From assembly GCA_002729525.1 (NCBI GenBank), contig PBYI01000034.1, positions 81,854-145,853 on the forward strand: a stretch of 64,000 nucleotides of DNA, in the 5' to 3' direction. Made by a program: the position numbers and the translations under genes. Below are positions 42,731 to 49,666 of the stretch, piece by piece. The first letter of the stretch is position 1. Each line of letters starts with the position of its first letter. Source of the stretch: Nocardioides sp. GTDB lineage: Bacteria; Actinomycetota; Actinomycetes; Propionibacteriales; Nocardioidaceae. The notes beneath the pieces were generated by a model that saw nothing but the letters and a program-made list of their open reading frames with translations, did no database searches and was not told the DNA's origin.

Positions 42731-42984
42731 GCGGTGACGACCGCCCGGTCGGGCCGGTGGACCTCGAGCTCGACTGCCGCACGATGCTGTGCCCGCAGCC
42801 GGTGATCGAGCTCGCCCGCCACGTCGGGGACGTCGCGGTGGGCGGCGTGATCGCCGTCCTCGCCACCGACCCGGCGGCGCGCTACGACGTACCGGCGTGG
42901 TGCCGCATGCGCGAGCAGGAGTACGCCGGCGCCGACGAGCTCGGCGACGGGGTCACCCGGTACCGGGTGCGGCGACTGGCCTGA
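42727..42984 (+). CDS. TusA-family sulfurtransferase
   Basis: This 85-residue SirA/TusA-fold carrier has the catalytic motif CPQPV in LDCRTMLCPQPVIELARHV, where the second Cys accepts persulfide sulfur. The C-terminal VIAVLATDPAARYDVPAWCRM strand-helix block is the family's second half and carries one more Cys. Its GTG overlaps the desulfurase stop as GTGA. The pair should deliver sulfur to thiolated tRNA, molybdopterin or another acceptor; which one cannot be read here. It ends 7 bases from the convergent PfkB gene. Confidence 0.92.
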   Translation: MSGDDRPVGPVDLELDCRTMLCPQPVIELARHVGDVAVGGVIAVLATDPAARYDVPAWCRMREQEYAGADELGDGVTRYRVRRLA

Positions 42985-42991
42985 GGCCCGT

Positions 42992-43966
42992 CTACTTCAC
43001 GTGCGCGCGGACCTCGGCCGCCGCCTCGGCGCCGTAGGAGTCCTCGACCCGCTGGGTGAACTGTTCGGGCGTGAAGGTGTACTCCTGCGTGCCGACGGTC
43101 TCGACGACGTACGCCGCGAGCACGCAGCCCACCTGGCAGGCGCGCTCGAGGCCCAGGCCCCAGCTCAGCGCCGCGAGGAAGCCTCCACGGAACGCGTCGC
43201 CGACGCCGGTCGGCTCGATGGCGGCGACGTCCTGCACGGCGGCGACCTCGATCGGGTCCTCACCGACCCGCAGCACCCGGACCCCGTCCTTGCCCAGGGT
43301 CGTCACCTGGATGCCCACGCGGTCGAGGACCTGTTCACCGGACCAGCCGGTCTTCTGCTCGATCATCGCCGACTCGTACTCGTTGGAGAACAGGATGGCG
43401 GCGCCGTCGACCAGCGACCGGATCAGGTCGCCGTCGCCGAACGCGAGCTGCTGGGAGCAGTCGGAGATGAAGGGGTAGCCGCGCTGGCGGCACTCCTCGG
43501 TGTGGCGACGCATGGCGTCGGGGTCGTCGGCGCCGACCAGGACGTACTCCGGGGCGCCGACGCGGGCGACGATCGGCGACAGCTCGATCTCTCGGGCCTC
43601 GGCCATCGCGCCGGGGTAGAAGGACGCGAACTGCGCCATCGTGGTGTCGGTCGTGCACACGAAGCGCGCCGTGTGCTTGGAGTCGGAGATGTGCACCGAC
43701 TCGCAGTCGACGTCGTGCCGCTCCAGCCAGGAGCGGTAGTCGGCGAAGTCCTCGCCGGCCGCACCGACGAGCACCGGCCGCAGGCCGAGGCGGGCCAGGC
43801 CGAAGCAGATGTTCGGCGCCACTCCCCCGCGCCGGATCTCGAGGTCCTCGACGAGGAAGGAGACCGACAGCTTGTCCAGCTGGTCGACCACGAGGGAGTC
43901 GGCGAACTTGCCCCCGAAGGTCATCAGGTGGTCGGTCGCGATGGATCCGGCGATGAGCAGCGACAT
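42992..43966 (-). CDS. PfkB-family kinase, probably adenosine kinase
   Basis: This 324-residue ribokinase-fold kinase begins MSLLIAGSIATDHLMTFGGKF. RRGGVAPNICFGLARLG is the substrate-binding lid region and EPTGVGDAFRGGFLAAL the C-terminal ATP/anion-hole motif with catalytic Asp. It resembles M. tuberculosis Rv2202c, an adenosine kinase in this same neighbourhood. ATG 43966 is preferred over GTG 43978 because that GTG falls inside the TAGTGT -10-like box (43980-43975). Two imperfect palindromes lie in the 63-base gap to the divergent small gene. Adenosine as substrate is inference from synteny. Confidence 0.87.
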   Translation of the reverse strand: MSLLIAGSIATDHLMTFGGKFADSLVVDQLDKLSVSFLVEDLEIRRGGVAPNICFGLARLGLRPVLVGAAGEDFADYRSWLERHDVDCESVHISDSKHTARFVCTTDTTMAQFASFYPGAMAEAREIELSPIVARVGAPEYVLVGADDPDAMRRHTEECRQRGYPFISDCSQQLAFGDGDLIRSLVDGAAILFSNEYESAMIEQKTGWSGEQVLDRVGIQVTTLGKDGVRVLRVGEDPIEVAAVQDVAAIEPTGVGDAFRGGFLAALSWGLGLERACQVGCVLAAYVVETVGTQEYTFTPEQFTQRVEDSYGAEAAAEVRAHVK

Positions 43967-43974
43967 GTGTCGGA

Positions 43975-44023
43975 ACACTACTGATCGGTACCCGTAGGAC
44001 TACCAATCGGTAGCCCCTAGCGT
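43975..44023. promoter_or_regulatory. Divergent promoters with a paired operator-like palindrome
   Basis: -10-like boxes: TAGTGT (43980-43975, minus) and TAGCGT (44018-44023, plus), each a few bases from its start codon. Two similar 14-base near-palindromes, CTACTGATCGGTAC (43978-43991) and CTACCAATCGGTAG (44000-44013), lie 22 bases apart centre to centre, covering both promoters. This is the geometry of a TetR-like double operator; no such regulator gene lies nearby. Confidence 0.5.
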
Positions 44024-44029
44024 CGAAGC

Positions 44030-44257
44030 ATGACCTCCTACGACGACGCCGCCACGCTCGCCGAGATGCACGACGACTGCCGCGCCTGCGGCACCAACCT
44101 GGGTCTCGAGCGCGAGCTCGCCCGGGCCGCGCGACGGGCGACCCGCCCCGCGCCCAGCATCCTCGCGGCCGACCAGGTCGAGGCGCCGAAGCAGGACGTG
44201 CAGGTCTCGCAGGCGGCCGCCCGCCTCGCCGCCGCCCTCCACTTCCACCTGGAGTGA
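44030..44257 (+). CDS. Small hypothetical protein with CxxC motif
   Basis: This 75-residue protein reads MTSYDDAATLAEMHDDCRACG, with one CxxC (CRAC) near residue 17 and an Ala/Arg-rich helical remainder ending in HFHLE. No known family is recognised. Support comes from a TAGCGT box ending six bases before its ATG, matching the leaderless pattern of nearby genes, from the shared operator with the PfkB gene, and from the hairpin just after its stop. It could be a small metal-binding or stress protein. Without homology data this stays tentative. Confidence 0.5.
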   Translation: MTSYDDAATLAEMHDDCRACGTNLGLERELARAARRATRPAPSILAADQVEAPKQDVQVSQAAARLAAALHFHLE

Positions 44258-44260
44258 GCA

Positions 44261-44290
44261 GTGGGTGCACGAGCCTGCGAGTGCACCCAC
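44261..44290 (+). terminator. Hairpin after the small CxxC gene
   Basis: Perfect 10-base arms GTGGGTGCAC (44261-44270) and GTGCACCCAC (44281-44290) around a 10-base loop, 3 bases after the stop codon. It probably ends the small gene's transcript. Confidence 0.5.
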
Positions 44291-44302
44291 GTAGCGAGCG
44301 AA

Positions 44303-44488
44303 GGTTGAGCAAGCGACGCGACTGAGCCTGCGAAGTCGCACGAGCCGCGTCGAAACCGCCTGGCTGCACTGCGACGTGCACCCGAGGACCCACGCGAGCG
44401 AGCGGTTTCGACACCTCGCTCGCCGGCGCTCGCTCGGGCTCAACCACCTGAGCACGACGCTCGCTCGGGCTCAGCAGCCTGAGCATGA
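44303..44488. repeat. Inverted pair of REP-like intergenic repeats
   Basis: One element runs from GGTTGAG to GTCGAAACC (44303-44357). A second, in the opposite sense, runs from GGTTTCGAC to CAACCACC (44404-44448). A 31-base direct repeat (44428-44458 and 44459-44489, GCTCGCTCGGGCTCA core) extends the second. Similar GGTTGAG/TCGAAACC elements are, from memory, common between genes in Nocardioides relatives. The 291-base gap 44258-44548 holds only these repeats and two hairpins. Confidence 0.6.
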
Positions 44489-44525
44489 CGAAGGGCCCCC
44501 GCTCCTCGGAGCGGGGGCCCTTCGT
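44488..44525. terminator. Bidirectional terminator hairpin after erpA
   Basis: Perfect 18-base arms (44488-44505 and 44508-44525; ACGAAGGGCCCCCGCTCC and complement), the strongest hairpin in the window, 23 bases beyond the erpA stop. It stands between the repeat region and erpA and could stop transcription from both sides. Confidence 0.75.
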
Positions 44526-44548
44526 GGTGCTTCAGGCTGCTGGTCGAC

Positions 44549-44911
44549 TCAGTGGAACGAGTCGCCGCAGGCGCAGGAACCCGTGGCGTTCGGGTTGTCG
44601 ATGGTGAAGCCCTGCTTCTCGATCGAGTCGACGAAGTCGATCTCGGCGCCGTTGAGGTAGGGGACGCTCATCCGGTCGACGACGACGGCCACGCCGTCGA
44701 AGTCGGTGACGACGTCACCGTCGAGGGTGCGCTCGTCGAAGAACAGCTGGTAGCGGAGGCCGCTGCAGCCACCGGGCTGCACGGAGATCCGCAGCTGCAG
44801 GTCGTCGCGACCCTCCTGGTCGAGGAGGCTCTTCACCTTCGACGCAGCGACCTCGGTGAGGTTGATCTGGTCCTGGCGGCGCTCGGTGGTGGTGTCGAGC
44901 TGCTCGGTCAT
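44549..44911 (-). CDS. erpA: Iron-sulfur cluster insertion protein (ErpA/HesB family)
   Basis: This 120-residue A-type carrier hands Fe-S clusters to target enzymes. The three conserved Cys are in PGGCSGLRYQLFF and the C-terminal CACGDSFH, exactly the A-type spacing. INLTEVAASKVKSLLDQEG is the usual first helix. ATG 44911 gives the normal length. From memory, Rv2204c is in the equivalent place, and NadA, a cluster-dependent enzyme, lies nearby. The upstream 117 bases hold a CCGGA-TAT-TCCGG inverted repeat that might be an iron or Fe-S regulator site. Confidence 0.95.
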   Translation of the reverse strand: MTEQLDTTTERRQDQINLTEVAASKVKSLLDQEGRDDLQLRISVQPGGCSGLRYQLFFDERTLDGDVVTDFDGVAVVVDRMSVPYLNGAEIDFVDSIEKQGFTIDNPNATGSCACGDSFH

Positions 44912-45029
44912 GTGCCTGCTCCCGTGGACGAGGACTGGGTGGTCTAGCACCTCAATGGTGTCACACCGCCGGATATTCCGGACCGGGTCGGGGCCGTGAC
45001 ATCGGGCGCGAGGTCGGACGCGGGACGCC

Positions 45030-46121
45030 TCAGCGGGACCAGGTGCGCGCGACGCGGGCGGCGAGCTCGCGCAGGGAGCCGGCCGGGTCGGACATGGAGC
45101 GGTCGAGACCCACCAGGTACTCTGTGGAGTACGCCGACTCCACGCCGAGGGCGCGCATCTCGCGCGACCCGACGAGCACCCGCCCGGCGAGGGCCACGCA
45201 GGGGCGCAGCGCGGCGGCGGCGACCTCGGCGACGCCGTACGGGACCTTCCCGGAGCGGCTGGAGAAGTCGAAGGCGCCCTCACCGGTCAGCACGAGGTCG
45301 GCGGCGCGGGCTCGGGTCGCGAGGTCGGTGGCCTCCATGACGACGCCGATCCCCGAGCGTCGCTCGGCCCCGAGCACCAGGAGCCCGTAGCCGAGGCCTC
45401 CCCCGGCGCCCGCGCCCTTGTCGAGGGCGACCCGGCGGTCGACCAGCCCGGCGAACCGCTCGAGGTGGCCGTCCAGGCGCTGCTGGTCGTCCTCGGAGAT
45501 GCCCTTCTGCGGTCCGTAGGCCTTCGTGGCGCCGAACAGCCCGGCGAGCGGGTTGTCGACGTCCGCGGCGAGCACCAGGTCGACGCCCTCCAGCGCGGCG
45601 CGGGCGGGAGCCACGTCGACGCTCGACACGGCGCCGAGCGCCTCGCCCCCGCCGTCGAGCGATCCGTCGGCGGTGGCGCCCAGCGCGGCCAGGAGACCCG
45701 CGCCGCCGTCGTTGCTGCCGGTGCCGCCGACGCCGACCACGACGGTGCTCGCACCGCTCTCCACGGCCGCGCGCACCAGCCGCCCCACGCCGTACGTCGT
45801 CCCGGTCGCGGCGGGCCGGGCGCCCTCCTCGAGCAGGTGCCGCCCGCACGCCTGCGCGCTCTCGACGTACGCCGTCGTCCCGACCCGCAGCACCGTGGCG
45901 GGCACCGGGTCGCCGTGCAGACCGGGCACCTCGACGAGGTGCAGGTCACCCCCGAGCGCGGCGTGCAGCACGTCGACGAAGCCGGGGCCGCCGTCGGCCA
46001 TGGGCGCGAGGTCAAGCTCGTCGCCGGGCGCTCGCTGCGACCACCCCTCGGCGATGGCGTCGGTCGCCTGCACCGCGGTGAGGGTGCCGGCGAACTTGTC
46101 GGGCGCCACGAGGACTCGCAT
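45030..46121 (-). CDS. Glycerate kinase (GckA/GlxK family)
   Basis: This 363-residue protein phosphorylates glycerate, feeding 2- or 3-phosphoglycerate to glycolysis. MRVLVAPDKFAGTLTAVQATDAIAEGW is the family N-terminus, GVGGTGSNDGGAGLLAALGA the phosphate loop, and DKGAGAGGGLGYGLLVLGAE with LTGEGAFDFSSRSGK the C-terminal catalytic region. Full length. The ATG at 46121 has a GAGGAT box six bases upstream and is divergent from the GNAT gene with only 28 bases between. The gene corresponds by position to Rv2205c. Confidence 0.94.
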   Translation of the reverse strand: MRVLVAPDKFAGTLTAVQATDAIAEGWSQRAPGDELDLAPMADGGPGFVDVLHAALGGDLHLVEVPGLHGDPVPATVLRVGTTAYVESAQACGRHLLEEGARPAATGTTYGVGRLVRAAVESGASTVVVGVGGTGSNDGGAGLLAALGATADGSLDGGGEALGAVSSVDVAPARAALEGVDLVLAADVDNPLAGLFGATKAYGPQKGISEDDQQRLDGHLERFAGLVDRRVALDKGAGAGGGLGYGLLVLGAERRSGIGVVMEATDLATRARAADLVLTGEGAFDFSSRSGKVPYGVAEVAAAALRPCVALAGRVLVGSREMRALGVESAYSTEYLVGLDRSMSDPAGSLRELAARVARTWSR

Positions 46122-46127
46122 GACCCC

Positions 46128-46143
46128 ATCCTCGCGCTAGCGT
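46128..46143. promoter_or_regulatory. Compact divergent leaderless promoters
   Basis: In the 28-base gap, the minus strand has GAGGAT (46133-46128) six bases before the ATG at 46121, and the plus strand has TAGCGT (46138-46143) six bases before the GTG at 46150. The two boxes are 4 bases apart, so the promoters would compete for polymerase. Confidence 0.45.
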
Positions 46144-46149
46144 CCGCAC

Positions 46150-47034
46150 GTGCCCGCACCCCTCCTCCGCCCGATGCGTCCCGAGGACGTCGTGACGGCC
46201 GAGCGGCTCTCGGCCGAGGCGTTCCGCGAGGTCGACCGACGCTCGCTGCGACCCGGTGACGCGGAGCCCTCGCTGCGCTCGCCCGAGCGTGCGGCGGGCT
46301 GGGTCAGCCGCACCGAGCACCTGCTGCGGACCGACCCCGGAGGCTGCTGGGTGGCCGAGGACGCCGACGGCTCGCTGGCGGGCTTCGCGACGTCGTTCGT
46401 GCGCGACACCACCTGGTTCCTGGCGACGTACGCCGTCCGACCGGGTCTGCAGGGCCAGGGACTGGGCCGGCAGCTGCTGGACGCCGCGATGGGCCACGGA
46501 CGGCACTGCCTGCACGGGATGCTCTCGGCGTCGTCGGACCCGGCGGCGACCCGGCGCTACCTGCTGGCGGGCTTCCGGCTGCACCCGCAGATGTACCTCA
46601 CCGGCACGCTCGACCGGTCGGTGCTGCCGGTCGTGGAGCACGTCCGCGAGGGCACCCCCGCGGACACCGACCTGATGGACTCCGTCGACCGGCGCGCCCG
46701 TGGAGCCGCGCACGGCCCCGACCACGCGCTGATGCAGTCGATCTGGCGGCCGTTGGTCTCCGAGCGGGGCACCGGGCAGGGCTACGCCTACGTCGGCCAC
46801 GACGGCTCGCTCGCCCTGCTCGCCGCCACCGATCGGCGCACGGCGACCCGGTTGCTGTGGGCGGTGCTCGCCGACGGGCCGGCCGAGCCGACCGTGCCGC
46901 ACCTGACCGCCGCCAACCCCTGGGCGCTGGACGTCGGGGTGCAGGCACGGCTCGACGTGCGCACCGAGGGCTACCTCGCGCTGCGCGGCATGCGCCCGCC
47001 CGCGCCGTACGTCCACAACGGCGCCCTGCTCTGA
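46150..47034 (+). CDS. GNAT-family N-acetyltransferase (two-domain)
   Basis: This 294-residue protein has an N-terminal GNAT domain with FATSFVRDTTWFLATYAVRPGLQGQGLGRQLLDAAMGHG, where the RPGLQGQGLG segment is the acetyl-CoA loop, followed by SSSDPAATRRYLLAGFRLHPQM. The C-terminal half (about 155-290) is a degenerate second GNAT-like domain without that loop. The substrate is unknown. A TAGCGT box six bases upstream supports GTG 46150. A long perfect palindrome follows right after the stop. Confidence 0.85.
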   Translation: MPAPLLRPMRPEDVVTAERLSAEAFREVDRRSLRPGDAEPSLRSPERAAGWVSRTEHLLRTDPGGCWVAEDADGSLAGFATSFVRDTTWFLATYAVRPGLQGQGLGRQLLDAAMGHGRHCLHGMLSASSDPAATRRYLLAGFRLHPQMYLTGTLDRSVLPVVEHVREGTPADTDLMDSVDRRARGAAHGPDHALMQSIWRPLVSERGTGQGYAYVGHDGSLALLAATDRRTATRLLWAVLADGPAEPTVPHLTAANPWALDVGVQARLDVRTEGYLALRGMRPPAPYVHNGALL

Positions 47035-47039
47035 CGCCC

Positions 47040-47099
47040 GCGCCGAGCCGTCGTACATGTACGACGGCTCGGCGCCCACCCGTCGTACATGTACGACGG
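47040..47099. terminator. Two tandem TCGTACATGTACGA palindromes
   Basis: First: a perfect 36-base palindrome (47040-47075) centred on TACA/TGTA, with arms rich in GAGCCGTC. Second: a perfect 20-base palindrome (47080-47099) with the same core CGTCGTACATGTACGACG. They fill the gap between the GNAT gene and nadA. A third related copy lies at 55786-55823. They could be hairpins ending transcription, or paired protein sites next to the nadA promoter. Confidence 0.6.
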
Positions 47100-47110
47100 C
47101 TCGACGCGCC

Positions 47111-47116
47111 TAGAGT
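47111..47116 (+). promoter_or_regulatory. -10 box for nadA (leaderless)
   Basis: TAGAGT ends six bases before the ATG at 47123. It lies 12 bases after the second palindrome, so a protein bound there would sit over the -35 region. Confidence 0.5.
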
Positions 47117-47122
47117 GGAGCC

Positions 47123-48307
47123 ATGACGACCGTCGACCTGCCCCTGCTCCCCCTCGGCCGCGGCGTCGACCGCGCGTCCGAGCGCGGCGTGGAGTGCCCC
47201 GGCGACCTGCCCCCGGTCTCCGACCCCGACCTGGTCGAGCGCGCCCGCGCCGCCAAGGAGGCGCTCGGCGAGAAGCTGTTCGTGCTCGGGCACCACTACC
47301 AGCGCGACGAGGTCATCCAGTTCGCCGACGTCACCGGCGACTCCTTCAAGCTCGCCCGCGACGCGGCCGGCCGGCCCGAGGCGGAGTACGTCGTGTTCTG
47401 CGGCGTCCACTTCATGGCCGAGTCGGCCGACATCCTCACCGCCGAGCACCAGCAGGTCGTGCTGCCCGACCTGGCTGCCGGGTGCTCCATGGCCGACATG
47501 GCCAGGCTCCCGCAGGTCGAGGCCGCCTGGGAGGCGCTCGAGGCCGCCGGCGTGACCGAGCAGGTCGTCCCGGTGACCTACATGAACTCCAGCGCCGACA
47601 TCAAGGCGTTCTGCGGCCGCCACGACGGTCTGGTCTGCACGTCCTCCAACGCCGAGACCGCGCTGCGGTGGGCGTTCGACCAGCGCGGCGGGGTCGAGGG
47701 TGACGGCAAGGTGCTCTTCCTCCCCGACCAGCACCTCGGCCGCAACACCGCCGTGCTCGAGCTCGGGATGGCGCTCGACGACTGCGTCGTGTGGAACCCC
47801 CTGCTGCCGAACGGCGGTCTCACCGAGGCCGAGCTGCGCGACGCCCGGATGATCCTGTGGAAGGGCCACTGCTCGGTGCACGGCCGCTTCTCCCCGACGG
47901 TCGTCGACGAGCTGCGGGCGAAGGACCCCGACATCCAGATCCTGGTGCACCCCGAGTGCCGTCACGAGGTGGTGCTCAAGGCCGACCTGATCGGGTCGAC
48001 GGAGTTCATCATCAAGACCATCGAGGCCGCGCCGGCCGGGTCGAGCTGGGCGATCGGTACCGAGCTCAACCTGGTGCAGCGCCTGGCCCGGGCGCACCCG
48101 GACAAGAAGATCGCGTTCCTCGACCGCAACGTCTGCTACTGCTCGACGATGAACCGCATCGACCTGCCGCACTTCGTGTGGGCGCTGGAGAACCTCGTCG
48201 CCGGTCAGGTCGTCAACCGCATCGAGGTCGACGACGACACCCAGCGCGACGCGCTCGTCGCTCTGCAGCGGATGCTCGACCTGCCGGGCCGCAGCCACAA
48301 GGACTGA
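47123..48307 (+). CDS. nadA: Quinolinate synthase
   Basis: This 394-residue [4Fe-4S] enzyme condenses iminoaspartate with dihydroxyacetone phosphate to quinolinate in NAD synthesis. Cluster Cys are seen in YVVFCGVHFMAES, HPECRHEVV and NVCYCSTMNRIDLPHFVWAL. GHHYQRDEVIQFADVTGDS is the N-terminal substrate site and VYMNSSAD-like VTYMNSSADIKAFCG the middle motif. Full length. nadB and nadC are not adjacent, so nadA stands alone here, under its own leaderless promoter and near the Fe-S carrier ErpA. Confidence 0.96.
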   Translation: MTTVDLPLLPLGRGVDRASERGVECPGDLPPVSDPDLVERARAAKEALGEKLFVLGHHYQRDEVIQFADVTGDSFKLARDAAGRPEAEYVVFCGVHFMAESADILTAEHQQVVLPDLAAGCSMADMARLPQVEAAWEALEAAGVTEQVVPVTYMNSSADIKAFCGRHDGLVCTSSNAETALRWAFDQRGGVEGDGKVLFLPDQHLGRNTAVLELGMALDDCVVWNPLLPNGGLTEAELRDARMILWKGHCSVHGRFSPTVVDELRAKDPDIQILVHPECRHEVVLKADLIGSTEFIIKTIEAAPAGSSWAIGTELNLVQRLARAHPDKKIAFLDRNVCYCSTMNRIDLPHFVWALENLVAGQVVNRIEVDDDTQRDALVALQRMLDLPGRSHKD

Positions 48308-48331
48308 GCGGGCCCGGCTGGGTGGCGCGGG

Positions 48332-49546
48332 TCAGACGGCGCTGAGCCGTCGCCGCGCCGGCAGCTCGACCCACATGGTGGTGCCGCCGAGCGGGGAGTC
48401 GTCGACGCCGATCGTGCCGCCGTGCGCGCGGACCACGGTGCGGCAGATGTCGAGGCCCAGCCCGGAGCCTTCGCCGTCGTCTTCGAGCCGCACCCGCGGC
48501 TCGAAGACCCGCTCGCGGTCGCTCTCGGGGATGCCGCGTCCGTTGTCGGAGACCTCGACCCGCCACATCGGACCCTGCTGCTCCGCAGCGATGCGTACGA
48601 CGGGCGCGACACCGACGCTGCGATAGCGGATGGCGTTCTCGACGAGGTTCTGCAGCACCGAGCGCAGCTGCACCACGTCACCGTCGACGACCGGCATCGG
48701 TCCGGCCTCGACCGACGCCTCCGGGTGCGCGCCGATCGCGTCGGCGACGACCTCCTTCGCGACGGCGTCCAGGTCGACGGGCTCACGGGTCAGGCGGCCA
48801 CCGAGCTTGCTGTAGGCAAGTGCGTCGTCGATCAGCCGGCGCATCCGCTCCGACCCGGCCAGCGCCTTCTCCACCAGTCGCTCGGCCTGCTGGGTGTCGC
48901 TCACGACGCCCTGGTCCTCGAGCTGCTCCTGGAGCAGCCCGAGCGCGAGGGTGATGCTCGACAGCGGCGTCTTGAGGTCGTGGCTGACCCGGCCGGCGAA
49001 GGCGGCCAGCCGCTCGTTGGACGACTGCAGGTCGCGGCTGCGCAGCTCGAGCTCGAGCACGTCGACGACGCGTGCGGCGAGCGTGCGCAGCGCGGTGCGC
49101 TGGACGTCGTCGAGCATCGGCCGCGGCTCCACGTCGAACACGCACAGGGTGCCGATGACGACGCCCTCGGGGGTGATCAGGCGGTGCGAGGCGTAGAACC
49201 GGACCAGGCCGATCTCGCCGGTGACGAAGGGGTTCGTGCGGAACCGCTCGTCGAGACGCGCGTCCGGGACGATGATCGGCGAGTCCAGGTGCAGCACCTG
49301 GGCGCACATGGAGTCCTCACGGCTGCACACCGAGCTCTCGAAGCCGTACGTCGCGACCTGGTGCTGCTTGTCGTGGGTGATGAGGTTGATGGTGGCCATC
49401 GGGACCCCGACGACCCGGGCGGCCATCTCGACGATCGCCGACAGGTCGATCCGCGGCGGGCGGAGCAGGACGTCGTACCGCTCGATCGCGGCGCGTCGCA
49501 GCACGTCGTCGACCGCGTCCAGCTGCGGTTCGCCCACCTCGATCAC
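48332..49546 (-). CDS. Cytosolic GAF-domain sensor histidine kinase
   Basis: This 404-residue kinase has no membrane helix. An N-terminal GAF domain (about 30-170) reads VPMATINLITHDKQHQVATYGFESSVCSREDSMCAQVL, followed by HisKA with VSHDLKTPLSSITLAL and a HATPase domain with NLVENAIRYR (N box), DNGRGIPESDRERVFEP and GEGSGLGLDICRTVVRAHGG. It likely senses a small ligand or redox state through the GAF domain, which has two Cys. No response regulator is adjacent, so it is an orphan. GAGGAG lies just before GTG 49546. Confidence 0.92.
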   Translation of the reverse strand: MIEVGEPQLDAVDDVLRRAAIERYDVLLRPPRIDLSAIVEMAARVVGVPMATINLITHDKQHQVATYGFESSVCSREDSMCAQVLHLDSPIIVPDARLDERFRTNPFVTGEIGLVRFYASHRLITPEGVVIGTLCVFDVEPRPMLDDVQRTALRTLAARVVDVLELELRSRDLQSSNERLAAFAGRVSHDLKTPLSSITLALGLLQEQLEDQGVVSDTQQAERLVEKALAGSERMRRLIDDALAYSKLGGRLTREPVDLDAVAKEVVADAIGAHPEASVEAGPMPVVDGDVVQLRSVLQNLVENAIRYRSVGVAPVVRIAAEQQGPMWRVEVSDNGRGIPESDRERVFEPRVRLEDDGEGSGLGLDICRTVVRAHGGTIGVDDSPLGGTTMWVELPARRRLSAV

Positions 49547-49666
49547 CTGCTTCTCCTCGATCCCCTGCCGCGAGATTAACGAGCCTCACCCGTACGGGCT
49601 ACGTCGTCAGTGGAGCCGTACCCGGTGGGGCTTCAGGGATGCCTCGTCCGGGCCATGGCGCCCTGC

